64,000 nt of DNA from Ochrobactrum quorumnocens (GTDB taxonomy: Bacteria; Pseudomonadota; Alphaproteobacteria; Rhizobiales; Rhizobiaceae): contig NZ_CP022604.1 in the NCBI RefSeq assembly GCF_002278035.1, positions 1,612,001-1,676,000 of the forward strand. The letters run 5' to 3'. The notes under the pieces were generated by a model, which worked only from the letters and a program-made list of their open reading frames with translations, was not told the DNA's origin and did no database searches. The translations under genes and the position numbers were made by a program. Positions 1-8,796 of this stretch are shown here, one piece after another; position 1 is the stretch's first letter, and each line of letters opens with the position of its first letter.

Positions 1-33
1 ATTTGATCAAATGTTTAATTGGGTTTGGAGCCT

Positions 34-73
34 AGAGCGGCTCCAAAGGTTCAATCTTAACTGGAACCGCTCT
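34..73. repeat. Intergenic inverted repeat, GGAACCGCTCT type (module B)
   Basis: An 11-bp arm at 34-44 pairs with 63-73 with one mismatch (AGAGCGGCTCC against GGAACCGCTCT). It lies just downstream of the minus-strand glutathione transferase gene. Near-identical arms occur at 22170-22208 and 48159-48198, so this is one member of a dispersed intergenic family. It may also act as a stem-loop at the 3' end of the transferase transcript. Confidence 0.75.
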
Positions 74-80
74 AAAACCC

Positions 81-692
81 TTATGGCAACCAGTCCAGCG
101 ATACATGCCCCTCATCCGCAGCAACGCGGGCAAGCCATGCATTTACAGCCGGATATCGCTCCATGTTGAAACCACCTCGATGCGCCTCATGCGTATAGGC
201 ATAAAGCGCGATGTCGGCGACAGTCAGGCTGTCGCCAACGAGAAATGGTGTCTTGTTCAGCTGCTCTTCCATAACACCAAGGGCTTTTTCGCCACCAACA
301 AGTGTTGATGCGAGACGTTCAGGCGTCGCGTCATGCGCCCGCTCTGGATAGACCATCAAGGCGCGGCGCACAGCGACATAAGGTTCATGGCTATATTGTT
401 CGAAGAACAGCCATTGATAAACTAACGCCCGCTCATAAGCGTCTTTCGGCAGATAGGGCGTTCCCTCTGCTAGATGGAGAAGAATGGCATTCGATTCGGC
501 AAGGAAGCGACCGTCTTCCAGCTCGAGCAGCGGAACTTTGCCATTGGGGTTTTTCGCCAGATATTCGGGCATTCGCGTCGAACCGTCGAGGGAAGACACA
601 GTGACATGCTTGAACGGCTTGCCGAGTTTCGCAAGCAAAAGCCGTGGCTTATAGCAATTTCCGGAATCTGGCTGTGAATAGATTGTGAGCAT
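81..692 (-). CDS. Glutathione S-transferase family protein
   Basis: A soluble enzyme of the thioredoxin-fold GST superfamily, expected to conjugate glutathione to electrophiles or act as a thiol reductase. The 203-residue protein begins MLTIYSQPDSGNCYK, the beta-1/alpha-1 segment of the N-terminal domain. NPNGKVPLLELEDGR carries the cis-proline of the glutathione site, and LAESNAILLHLAEG the Ser that binds the gamma-glutamyl group. The C-terminal helical domain has the usual FLVGDSLTVADIALYAYTH N-capping box. The frame stays open upstream to 743, but the start at 692 fits the family and has an AGGAGAAG ribosome site. The exact class and substrate cannot be told from sequence. Confidence 0.88.
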   Translation of the reverse strand: MLTIYSQPDSGNCYKPRLLLAKLGKPFKHVTVSSLDGSTRMPEYLAKNPNGKVPLLELEDGRFLAESNAILLHLAEGTPYLPKDAYERALVYQWLFFEQYSHEPYVAVRRALMVYPERAHDATPERLASTLVGGEKALGVMEEQLNKTPFLVGDSLTVADIALYAYTHEAHRGGFNMERYPAVNAWLARVAADEGHVSLDWLP

Positions 693-918
693 CTGCTTCT
701 CCTGTGCTGGTATAACATCTTTGCATCCGTGCAGCCTGTCCAATCAGTTTCATTGAAACAATATGTTCGCGGCATTGATGGATCAGAACTTTTCAGCAAC
801 ACATTCTCGCGAGAAACCCGAATTTATTGCGAAACTGCAAAGCTTTTGTTGCGATTCGTGCGCCAATGCGACATAGAAAGTCCGCAAAACCGGACCGTGC
901 CCGGTGCCGGTTATCTGA

Positions 919-2145
<1,227 letters not shown>

Positions 2146-2169
2146 ACACTTGAGACATTGAATGACGAA

Positions 2170-2190
2170 GGGGCCGAAAGGCCCCTTTTT
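2170..2190 (+). terminator. Rho-independent terminator of aatA
   Basis: Perfect 6-bp stem GGGGCC/GGCCCC closed by a GAAA tetraloop and followed by five T. It lies 25 bp after the aatA stop codon. Confidence 0.92.
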
Positions 2191-2233
2191 CGTATCTGCA
2201 TTTCCGAGAAAGTAAAGTGCTGGGCGAAAAGTC

Positions 2234-2349
2234 AAAAAAAAAGCCAGACAAATGTCTGGCTTTGAGTTTTGAAGGTGCCATTGAGGCAAACCTCCAGAGG
2301 GGAACACTCAGCCTGCGTAAAATGGGAGGAGGAAACGCAGCGCTGAGAT
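2234..2349 (-). ncRNA. abcR: Candidate AbcR (alpha-r15 family) trans-acting small RNA
   Basis: About 116 nt read leftward. The first hairpin has arms CTCAGC-g-CTGCGT and ACGCAGGCTGAG (12 bp with one bulged G). It displays a 16-nt single-stranded loop containing CCTCCTCCC, an anti-Shine-Dalgarno stretch. A second small hairpin is GAGG-TTTG-CCTC (2283-2294). The third is a strong terminator, AGCCAGAC/GTCTGGCT, followed by nine U (2234-2261). Length, the three-hairpin order and the CU-rich loop match what is known of AbcR1/AbcR2 of Rhizobiales, Hfq-dependent repressors of ABC-transporter mRNAs. Candidate -10 CATATA and -35 TTGCCA sit just upstream with a 17-bp spacer. The 5' end is inferred from the promoter; which paralogue this is cannot be decided. 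Confidence 0.75.
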
Positions 2350-2355
2350 GATCTT

Positions 2356-2384
2356 TATATGCACTTTGCTTATTGTTTTGGCAA
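2356..2384 (-). promoter_or_regulatory. Predicted promoter of the AbcR-like small RNA
   Basis: On the minus strand, TTGCCA (2384-2379) and CATATA (2361-2356) are separated by 17 bp. The -10 lies 7 bp before the proposed first nucleotide of the small RNA. The -35 hexamer lies within one copy of a direct repeat described at 2379-2425. Confidence 0.5.
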
Positions 2385-2425
2385 TGCAACTTTATGGCAA
2401 TGCAGCTATGCGTTTTATGCATAGC
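2379..2425 (-). promoter_or_regulatory. Direct and inverted repeats upstream of the small RNA (possible LysR operator)
   Basis: The 10-mer TGGCAATGCA occurs at 2379-2388 and 2395-2404, sixteen bp apart. It is followed by the interrupted palindrome GCTATGC-N7-GCATAGC (2405-2425). Paired half-sites reaching into the -35 region are what an activator of the LysR type would need. In Brucella the LysR protein VtlR is known to activate abcR2, and a VtlR/LsrB orthologue is encoded at 7876-8781. Binding by that protein is inference. Confidence 0.45.
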
Positions 2426-2587
2426 TCGAAAACAATAAAAACATAAATAAATTCATACAGTTATACATTAACCACTGAAACCATATTCTATATCAGCACT
2501 ATAATGACAGCCCAAGCCGCAGGCAGATGCAAGCCTGGCCTGCCTCTAAAAACAGCAAATCACTTCCACTGGCAACATTCACAGGGG

Positions 2588-2631
2588 CTGTCACGAAACT
2601 ATCACCACACTGCATCGAACCTGTCACAGAA
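2588..2631 (+). promoter_or_regulatory. Pho box, four tandem 11-bp repeats (PhoB operator)
   Basis: Four units in perfect 11-bp register: CTGTCACGAAA (2588), CTATCACCACA (2599), CTGCATCGAAC (2610), CTGTCACAGAA (2621). The Pho-box consensus is CTGTCAT with an A/T-rich 4-bp spacer, repeated every 11 bp. Three of the four units fit well and the third is degenerate. A CATAGA hexamer at 2636-2641 is placed as a PhoB-dependent -10. The array is about 100 bp upstream of the phosphodiesterase start. Confidence 0.8.
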
Positions 2632-2727
2632 GAGGCATAGAAGCCCTCGCAAGGCCGCAGCTATCCCCGATGAATGCCCAAAACGGCACGTGCTGCGCGC
2701 ACCCCTTATTCAAAAAGGAGCGCCATC

Positions 2728-3579
2728 TTGCGGATCGTTCAGATTACAGACACTCACCTCAGCCCTACCAAGTCGCACTTCAACAGCAACTGGTCCCCAC
2801 TGGTTGCTTGGGTCGAACAGCAGAAGCCAGACCTCATCATCCATACCGGCGACTTGACCGTCGATGGAGCCGATGTTGAAGCTGACCTGATTTTCTGCCG
2901 CGACCGTATTGCAGAGCTTCCCGCTCCGGTTCTGAGCCTGCCGGGCAATCACGACATCGGCCACCTTCCCGGCAGCCACCAGCCCGTCAACCTTGAGCGC
3001 CTTGAGCGCTGGCGCACTCATTTCGGCCCAGATTATTGGGCGAAGGATTTCGGCGGCTGGCGCATTATTGGTCTCAACAGCCTGATTATCGGCGCAAATT
3101 CGGCTGAGGAAGAAGAACAGTTTCAATGGCTGGAAGCTGAACTGAACCACAGCGACGGCAGGCCGGTTGCAGTCTTTGCACACAAGCCTGTTTTCGTCGA
3201 TGCGCCGAACGAAGGCGACACAGGCTACTGGGGCATTCGCCCGGCACCCCGCCAGCGTCTTTATGATCTTTTCTCAGCTCATAATGTGAAACTTCATGCC
3301 AGCGGTCATCTGCACCGCGCTTGGGCAGGCACGACCGACGGCATCAGCTATATCTGGGCACCCGCTGCCGCATTCACAGTTGGTTCGATTGAACGCGATC
3401 TGCCCGGCGAACGCATTCTGGGTGCGGTCATCCATGATCTTGATGACATCGCAAAAAGTGAAATCGTCCACATCGCAGAACTGAAACCTTACGTGATCGA
3501 CGATGTCATGCACGAGGTCTATCCCCACCACACCGGCGATGGCAAAGCCACAAAGGTTGCTGAGGAGGCCAGCCAGTGA
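2728..3579 (+). CDS. Metallophosphoesterase (class III phosphodiesterase), first gene of a Pho-regulated ABC operon
   Basis: A calcineurin-like dinuclear metal phosphodiesterase of 283 residues with the full motif set: D8-x-H10 (ITDTH), GD at 41-42 (HTGDLT), GNHD at 73-76, H152 (AHKPV) and GHLH at 193-196. This is the layout of the cyclic-nucleotide/glycerophosphodiester phosphodiesterases (Rv0805, GpdQ). No signal peptide is seen, so it should act in the cytoplasm on imported substrate. I chose a TTG start at 2728 because AAAGGAG lies 7 bp upstream and the core begins at once with MRIVQITDTHLS; the in-frame ATG at 2674 would add 18 unrelated residues. The stop overlaps the ATPase GTG start by 4 bp (GTGA). 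Substrate is inferred. Confidence 0.85.
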   Translation: MRIVQITDTHLSPTKSHFNSNWSPLVAWVEQQKPDLIIHTGDLTVDGADVEADLIFCRDRIAELPAPVLSLPGNHDIGHLPGSHQPVNLERLERWRTHFGPDYWAKDFGGWRIIGLNSLIIGANSAEEEEQFQWLEAELNHSDGRPVAVFAHKPVFVDAPNEGDTGYWGIRPAPRQRLYDLFSAHNVKLHASGHLHRAWAGTTDGISYIWAPAAAFTVGSIERDLPGERILGAVIHDLDDIAKSEIVHIAELKPYVIDDVMHEVYPHHTGDGKATKVAEEASQ

Positions 3580-4754
3580 GCACGCTCACCCTCCGCGACA
3601 TCAGCAAATCCTATGGCAGCAACCGTATTCTTGACGGTATTTCTCTGGAAGCGGCGGAGGGTGAATTCATTGCTCTCGTTGGTCCTTCCGGCTGCGGCAA
3701 AAGCACATTGCTGCGCATTCTGGCCGGGCTGGACCACGCAGACGAGGGCAGCATAGCCATTGCCGGGCGTGACATTACCGCAGCACATCCCGCCGATCGC
3801 AATATGGCGATGGTCTTCCAGTCATACGCCCTTTATCCGCACCTGACAGCCGCACAGAACATTGCCGTGCCGCTTGCCATGCGCGATCTGACAACGATGG
3901 AGCGCATGCCGCTCATTGGTCCACTTATTCCCAGCCAGAGGAAAAAGCGGGCTTTTATTCAGAAACAGGTCAGGGCGACTGCGACCAGCCTGAAAATTGA
4001 CCATCTGCTTGATCGAAAGCCGGGTCAGATGTCGGGAGGTCAGCGGCAGCGTGTGGCTCTTGCCCGCGCCCTCGTTCGCCAGCCGGGTGCGTTCCTTATG
4101 GACGAACCGCTATCCAATCTTGATGCCAATCTGCGTGTTCATACCCGCGCCGAGATTGTCGAGTTGCATCGTCGTGCAGGTGTGCCAACTATCTACGTTA
4201 CACATGATCAGGCGGAAGCGCTCAGCATGGCCGACCGCGTTGCGGTCATGATGGGTGGCAAGCTCCTTCAGATCGACACTCCAACTGCGATCTATAACGA
4301 TCCAAAACACATCGAAGTCGCGCAATTCATTGGCACGCCCCGGATCAATATCCTTGATGCCGTGATCAGCGATAACGGCATCGTTCATTTTGCTGGTCAC
4401 GCCATTCTGCAAGGCGTCGCAGCCCATTTCGGCACGCAAGTCCGCATCGGCATCAGACCTGAACATTTCCGTATCGTTCCGCATGACAAGACCGGCATCA
4501 GTGCGACCGTCTCACGGATCGAGTTTCTCGGCTCGGAAGTGCTCATTTATATGAAAGCGCCCGGCACATCAGTGGAACTGACGGCAAAGCTCGACCCCGC
4601 CAACGCAAAGCACATCATAACCGGCATGCCGGTGGGCCTGCATTTTGACGCCACCAGCATCTATTTGTTTGGCGATGATGGCCTGCGTTTGCGTCAACCC
4701 GCCGATAGCAACGTGACGCTTGCAGCCCGCGAAAAGGCACCAGCCCATGTCTGA
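3576..4754 (+). CDS. ABC transporter ATP-binding protein, UgpC/MalK type
   Basis: Nucleotide-binding subunit of a CUT1-type importer, 392 residues. Walker A GPSGCGKST at 36-44, Q-loop MVFQSYALYPHL near 79-90, signature MSGGQRQRVALARAL from 152, Walker B FLMDEP at 173-178 and switch His in TIYVTHDQAEAL. A C-terminal TOBE-like region follows (RIGIRPEHFRI). A roughly 25-residue insertion with basic QRKKR sits between Q-loop and signature (about 105-130), unlike standard UgpC/MalK. GTG start, 4-bp overlap with the phosphodiesterase stop, and 8-bp overlap with the next gene indicate translational coupling. Confidence 0.9.
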   Translation: MSTLTLRDISKSYGSNRILDGISLEAAEGEFIALVGPSGCGKSTLLRILAGLDHADEGSIAIAGRDITAAHPADRNMAMVFQSYALYPHLTAAQNIAVPLAMRDLTTMERMPLIGPLIPSQRKKRAFIQKQVRATATSLKIDHLLDRKPGQMSGGQRQRVALARALVRQPGAFLMDEPLSNLDANLRVHTRAEIVELHRRAGVPTIYVTHDQAEALSMADRVAVMMGGKLLQIDTPTAIYNDPKHIEVAQFIGTPRINILDAVISDNGIVHFAGHAILQGVAAHFGTQVRIGIRPEHFRIVPHDKTGISATVSRIEFLGSEVLIYMKAPGTSVELTAKLDPANAKHIITGMPVGLHFDATSIYLFGDDGLRLRQPADSNVTLAAREKAPAHV

Positions 4755-5679
4755 CGCCGCCCTTTCCCATGCGGGCGCAAGCCGTGCACGTACGGCCGCA
4801 GAAAATGCCCGCCGTCGCGAAGAACGTCTTGCGTGGAAACTCGCTTCCCCTGCGATTTTTCTGACTGTACTCCTGATCTTGCTGCCAACCGCTGCCGTGA
4901 TCTTCTGGAGTTTCACCAATTTCGAGCTTGGCTATGATGGTTTCGAGTTTATCGGGCTTGATAATTATGCCGAACTCTTCAGCGACCGCACCTTCCTGAT
5001 CTCGCTCAAAAACACTGTTGTCTACACCGCTATTGTGGCTCCTACCTCAGTCTTTCTCGGCCTTGGCGTAGCACTCCTTATCGAAAGCGAAGTGCGCGGC
5101 AAGTCGTTCTTCCGCACGGTTTACTTCCTGCCAGTAGCCTCACTCCTCGTCGCCATGGCAACCGTGTGGCAATATTTGCTGCACCCAACCCTCGGCCCCG
5201 TCAACGCCATGCTCGGCCTGATCGGCATCACTGGCCCCAATTGGCTTGGTTCCAGCGACACGGTTCTGACCAGTCTTGCGATGATCGGCGTGTGGCAAAG
5301 CGTTGGCTTTAACATGGTGCTGTTTCTGGCAGGCCTCACCGCAATCCCGCGCGAGCTCTACTCTGCTGCCGAAGTGGATGGCGTGAAAAGCAGCTGGGAG
5401 CGGTTTCGTCTGGTCACATGGCCTTTGCTCGGACCAACTACGCTTTTTGTGACAACGATCAGCATTATCAATGCCGTGAAGGTCTTTGAAACGGTCAAGA
5501 CTCTCACAGAAGGCGGCCCGAACAAAGCCTCCGAAGTGCTGCTCTGGACTATCTATCAGGAAGGCTTCGTCTTTCTGCGCGTCGGTTATGCCTCTGCAAT
5601 GACCGTGATTTTCCTCGCCGTTCTTATTGTCCTGATGATGCTTCAGTTCCGCGTTCTGGACCGTCGGACCCACTATTGA
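4747..5679 (+). CDS. ABC transporter inner-membrane permease, UgpA/MalF type
   Basis: First permease of the importer, 310 residues. A hydrophilic N-terminus rich in Ala and Arg precedes about six membrane segments, starting LASPAIFLTVLLILLPTAAV. The EAA loop that docks on the ATPase is AAEVDGVKSSWERFRLVTWPLLGPT near residue 220. The start MSDAALSHAG overlaps the ATPase stop by 8 bp; the frame is open further upstream but that would overlap the ATPase gene more. Family is the carbohydrate/glycerol-3-phosphate CUT1 permeases. Confidence 0.88.
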   Translation: MSDAALSHAGASRARTAAENARRREERLAWKLASPAIFLTVLLILLPTAAVIFWSFTNFELGYDGFEFIGLDNYAELFSDRTFLISLKNTVVYTAIVAPTSVFLGLGVALLIESEVRGKSFFRTVYFLPVASLLVAMATVWQYLLHPTLGPVNAMLGLIGITGPNWLGSSDTVLTSLAMIGVWQSVGFNMVLFLAGLTAIPRELYSAAEVDGVKSSWERFRLVTWPLLGPTTLFVTTISIINAVKVFETVKTLTEGGPNKASEVLLWTIYQEGFVFLRVGYASAMTVIFLAVLIVLMMLQFRVLDRRTHY

Positions 5680-5689
5680 GGAACCCCGG

Positions 5690-6511
5690 ATGACATTGGC
5701 TCGTTCTTTCCGTCTCGGAATTCTGTCGCTGGGTGCGCTGCTGTTTTTGGCACCCTATATTTTCATGCTGTCCACGGCAGCAAAATCCCAGCAGGACATT
5801 TTCTCGTCCTCGCTCTCTCTCATTCCACAGCACTGGGCGCTTTGGGACAATCTGACCAAAGCTTTGACACGCGTTCCAATGGGGCTTTTGCTGTTTAACG
5901 GTGTTGTCGTGTGTGGATTGGTTCTGGTCGTTCAGGTGGTCATCGCCATTCCCTGCGCTTATGCGATGGCAAAGTTACAGTTTCGCGGCCAGCGCACCAT
6001 GATGATGCTGGTTATGCTTGGCCTTCTTGTGCCGATCCATGCAACCGCACTGCCATTCTATGTCGGTTTCAACAAGCTTGGTGTGCTCAACAGCTATTTC
6101 GCACTGAGCGCTCCGTTCTTCATCTCGGTCTTCGGTATTTTCTTGTTTCTGCAGTTCTTCCGTGCCCTGCCGGATGATCTCATCAGTGCGGCCCGTCTCG
6201 ATGGCATGTCCGAAGCTGGCATTGTCATGCGGGTCATTGTTCCCAACGCATGGCCGGCCATCACAGCCTTTTCGATTTTCTCGGTAGTTGCGCATTGGAA
6301 CGATCTTTTTTGGCCGCTCATTGTCGTCACCGGCATGGAACGCGCTACGCCACCGCTCGGCCTGCTTTACTTCCGCGCGGCAGAAGCAGGCGACGACTAC
6401 GGAGCACTCATGGCGGCAACGCTCATCATTACGCTGCCGCTTCTCCTCGCGTTCCTTGCAGCCCAGCGCCGCTTCATCGAAGGCATCACCTTAACTGGCC
6501 TAAAGGGCTGA
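5690..6511 (+). CDS. ABC transporter inner-membrane permease, UgpE/MalG type
   Basis: Second permease, 273 residues and six predicted membrane helices. The first follows MTLARSFRLGILSLGALLF. The EAA coupling loop is SAARLDGMSEAGIVMRVIVPNAWPA near 165-190, as in UgpE/MalG proteins. Eleven bp separate it from the previous permease and a GAGGAACCCCGG ribosome site precedes the ATG. It pairs with the upstream permease to form the transmembrane channel. Confidence 0.88.
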   Translation: MTLARSFRLGILSLGALLFLAPYIFMLSTAAKSQQDIFSSSLSLIPQHWALWDNLTKALTRVPMGLLLFNGVVVCGLVLVVQVVIAIPCAYAMAKLQFRGQRTMMMLVMLGLLVPIHATALPFYVGFNKLGVLNSYFALSAPFFISVFGIFLFLQFFRALPDDLISAARLDGMSEAGIVMRVIVPNAWPAITAFSIFSVVAHWNDLFWPLIVVTGMERATPPLGLLYFRAAEAGDDYGALMAATLIITLPLLLAFLAAQRRFIEGITLTGLKG

Positions 6512-6542
6512 ATTTTCCCTCCCCGTCCCACAGGAGTTACCC

Positions 6543-7808
6543 ATGAAACGCCTTTCCAGCGCTCTCGCCGCTCTGGTTGTTGCGACAGGCCTCACCGCGC
6601 CTGCTTTCGCAGACACCACACTGAATGTGCATTACCCGATGCCCGGCTTCTTCAAGGATGTCATGGCGGACATCTCCAAGAAGTTCATGGAAGAAAATCC
6701 GGACATCAAAATCAACTTCGTCAGTCCTTCCGCGACTTACGAGGAAGGCATCCAGACCATCATGCGTCAGGCTGGCACCTCGGAAATGCCGGACATCACT
6801 TTCACCGGTTTGAATCGCTTGCGCGTATTGGCCGAGCGCAACATCGGCGTTGATATGAAGCCGCTCGTCGATAAGGAAACGGATCTTGAAGCCCAGGGCT
6901 TCACCGATCATCTGCTGAGCCTTGCGCGTGTCGGCGACCGTCAGGTCGGTCTGGCTTTCGCAACCTCAAACCCGATCATGTATTACAATGCTGATCTGGT
7001 TAAGGCTGCGGGGGGCAATCCCGACACGCCTCCAACCACATGGGACGAAGTGATTGAGCTTGGCGGTAAGATCAAGGCGCTTGGCGATGGCAATGAAGGC
7101 ATCGATTTCCGCTGGCAGGGCGATGACTGGATGTTCTCTGCACTTCTGTTCGGCGCTGGCGGCACGATGCTCTCAGAAGATGAAAAGAAAGTCGCGTTCA
7201 ACGGCCCAGAAGGTCTGGCAGCATTCAAGCTTGTCGATCGTATGGTGAAAGAAGGCGGTCTGCCGGTTCTGACCAAAGCGGCTGGCGAGCAGGCTTTCGC
7301 GGCCGGTAAAGTCGGCTTCGCATTCCAGACAACTGGTGCTTTGCGCAACACGATCAAGAATGTCGGTGACAAGTTCGACATGCGCACTGCCAAAATCCCA
7401 CTTCTCAACGCCGAAAAGGGCCGTCTGCCAACCGGTGGTAATGCGGTCGTTATCCTGACCGAAGATCAGGTCAAGCAGAATGCGGCATGGAAATTCGCCA
7501 AATTCGCTGCCGGCCCTTATGGCGCATCGGTTGTCGTGCCGGGCACTGGCTATGTACCAAACAACGAACTGGCGGCAAAATCGGATGAATATCTCGGCAA
7601 ATTCTACGAGGAAAATCCGCTGTTTAAAGCCGGTCTCAGCCAGATGTCGCTGATGATCCCCTGGTATGCTTTCCCGGGTTCCAATGGCGTTAAGGTAACG
7701 CAGACCATCGTCGATAATCTTTCGCGCGTCGTTGAACAGTCTGCAACGCCGGAAGATGCTCTCGCCGATACATCCAAGGAAGTGCAGCGTCTGCTGCCAC
7801 GCAAGTAA
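6543..7808 (+). CDS. ABC transporter periplasmic solute-binding protein, UgpB-like
   Basis: Extracellular solute-binding protein family 1, 421 residues. A Sec signal peptide MKRLSSALAALVVATGLTAP is cleaved after AFA, about residue 23. The mature protein starts DTTLNVHYPMPGFFKDVM and has the family features (DITFTGLNRLRVLAERN, then PIMYYNADLVKAAGGNP). It is the last gene of the operon and is followed by a terminator. Family membership suggests a sugar or glycerol-phosphate ligand. The Pho box and the co-transcribed phosphodiesterase favour a glycerophosphodiester or other phosphoester, but ligand residues cannot be assigned here. Confidence 0.88.
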   Translation: MKRLSSALAALVVATGLTAPAFADTTLNVHYPMPGFFKDVMADISKKFMEENPDIKINFVSPSATYEEGIQTIMRQAGTSEMPDITFTGLNRLRVLAERNIGVDMKPLVDKETDLEAQGFTDHLLSLARVGDRQVGLAFATSNPIMYYNADLVKAAGGNPDTPPTTWDEVIELGGKIKALGDGNEGIDFRWQGDDWMFSALLFGAGGTMLSEDEKKVAFNGPEGLAAFKLVDRMVKEGGLPVLTKAAGEQAFAAGKVGFAFQTTGALRNTIKNVGDKFDMRTAKIPLLNAEKGRLPTGGNAVVILTEDQVKQNAAWKFAKFAAGPYGASVVVPGTGYVPNNELAAKSDEYLGKFYEENPLFKAGLSQMSLMIPWYAFPGSNGVKVTQTIVDNLSRVVEQSATPEDALADTSKEVQRLLPRK

Positions 7809-7827
7809 CATATGCGAAAAAGAAAGA

Positions 7828-7857
7828 GCCGCGCTGGATGATCCAGCGCGGCCTTTT
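7828..7857 (+). terminator. Terminator of the ABC importer operon
   Basis: GCCGCGCTGG (7828-7837) pairs with CCAGCGCGGC (7843-7852) and is followed by TTTT. It lies between convergent genes and the GC-rich stem could serve both strands. Confidence 0.85.
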
Positions 7858-7875
7858 CGTGTCATTAAACTAAAA

Positions 7876-8781
7876 TCAAAACGTCCAGTTACGCGCCTTC
7901 GAGAACAGGAAGTCACGGAAGGCATGAAGCTTGGCAGAGTTTTTCAACGCTTCCGGATAGCAGAAGAACGTATCGAAGGACGGTATTTCCTCAAGCTCGG
8001 GCAGAAGCTGCACCAGACCGGATTCCTTGTCCGCCATATAGTCAGGCAGAACCGCGATACCAACACCGCGCTGAACGGCACGACGGATGGAGAGCAGATT
8101 ATTAACCTGCAGAACTGGAATGCGCGCACTTCCATCTGAGCGACCAGCGATCTCCAGCCAGTTCAACCCGGTGAGATAGCTCGGAGCAGGTTCACCAAAA
8201 GTCACCACGCGATGCTGATCAATCTCATCGATCGAGTTCAGCTTGCCGTATTTGGAAACATAACCAGCCGACGCATAGACGTGCATATGCACAGTGAACA
8301 GACGACGCTGGATCAGATCAGGCTGCTGTGGCTGACGCAGACGGATCGCGCAGTCAGCATGACGCATGGTGAGATCCAGCTCTTCATTGTCGAGAATGAG
8401 CTGAAGCTGCACGTCAGGGTATAGCTCGACAAATTCCTGAATACGCTCGATCAGCCAGCCTGAACCCAGACCAACTGTTGTCGTCACGCGCAGGCGCCCT
8501 GTCGGCTTTTCCTTGCTTTCGGCCAGTTTCGAGCGGACGTTTTCGAGCTTCATCAGCACGTCATGCGCCGTCCGGTAGAGCGTTTCGCCCTGCTCCGTCA
8601 AAATGAGCCCGCGGGCATGGCGATGGAATAGCGGAACACCAACGTCCTGCTCCAACGCGCTGACCTGTCGCGAGATAGCTGATTGCGACAGATGCAATGT
8701 CTGTGCGGCATGGGTGAAGGACCCGGCTTCCGCAGCAGCATGGAAAATGCGCAGTTTGTCCCAGTCGAGCGGTGCGACCAC
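7876..8781 (-). CDS. lsrB: LysR-family transcriptional regulator, LsrB/VtlR orthologue
   Basis: A 301-residue LysR activator. The N-terminal winged helix-turn-helix is clear (AAAEAGSFTHAAQTLHLSQS, then AISRQVSALEQDVGVPLF), followed by a periplasmic-binding-like effector domain. It sits 15 bp downstream of trxB on the same strand. That trxB-lsrB arrangement is known in Sinorhizobium, where LsrB controls symbiosis and redox/LPS functions; the Brucella orthologue VtlR activates the small RNA abcR2 and is needed for virulence. Only two cysteines are present (C144, C274), which bears on proposed redox sensing. The GTG start at 8781 has a GGGGGAGAAG ribosome site. Orthology rests on context and family resemblance. 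Confidence 0.85.
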   Translation of the reverse strand: MVAPLDWDKLRIFHAAAEAGSFTHAAQTLHLSQSAISRQVSALEQDVGVPLFHRHARGLILTEQGETLYRTAHDVLMKLENVRSKLAESKEKPTGRLRVTTTVGLGSGWLIERIQEFVELYPDVQLQLILDNEELDLTMRHADCAIRLRQPQQPDLIQRRLFTVHMHVYASAGYVSKYGKLNSIDEIDQHRVVTFGEPAPSYLTGLNWLEIAGRSDGSARIPVLQVNNLLSIRRAVQRGVGIAVLPDYMADKESGLVQLLPELEEIPSFDTFFCYPEALKNSAKLHAFRDFLFSKARNWTF

Positions 8782-8796
8782 CTTCTCCCCCTCTCG

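Noticed and set aside
2504..2857. 117-codon open frame overlapping the Pho box and phosphodiesterase start
   Set aside because: It runs across the operator and into the phosphodiesterase in another frame; composition does not look like protein.
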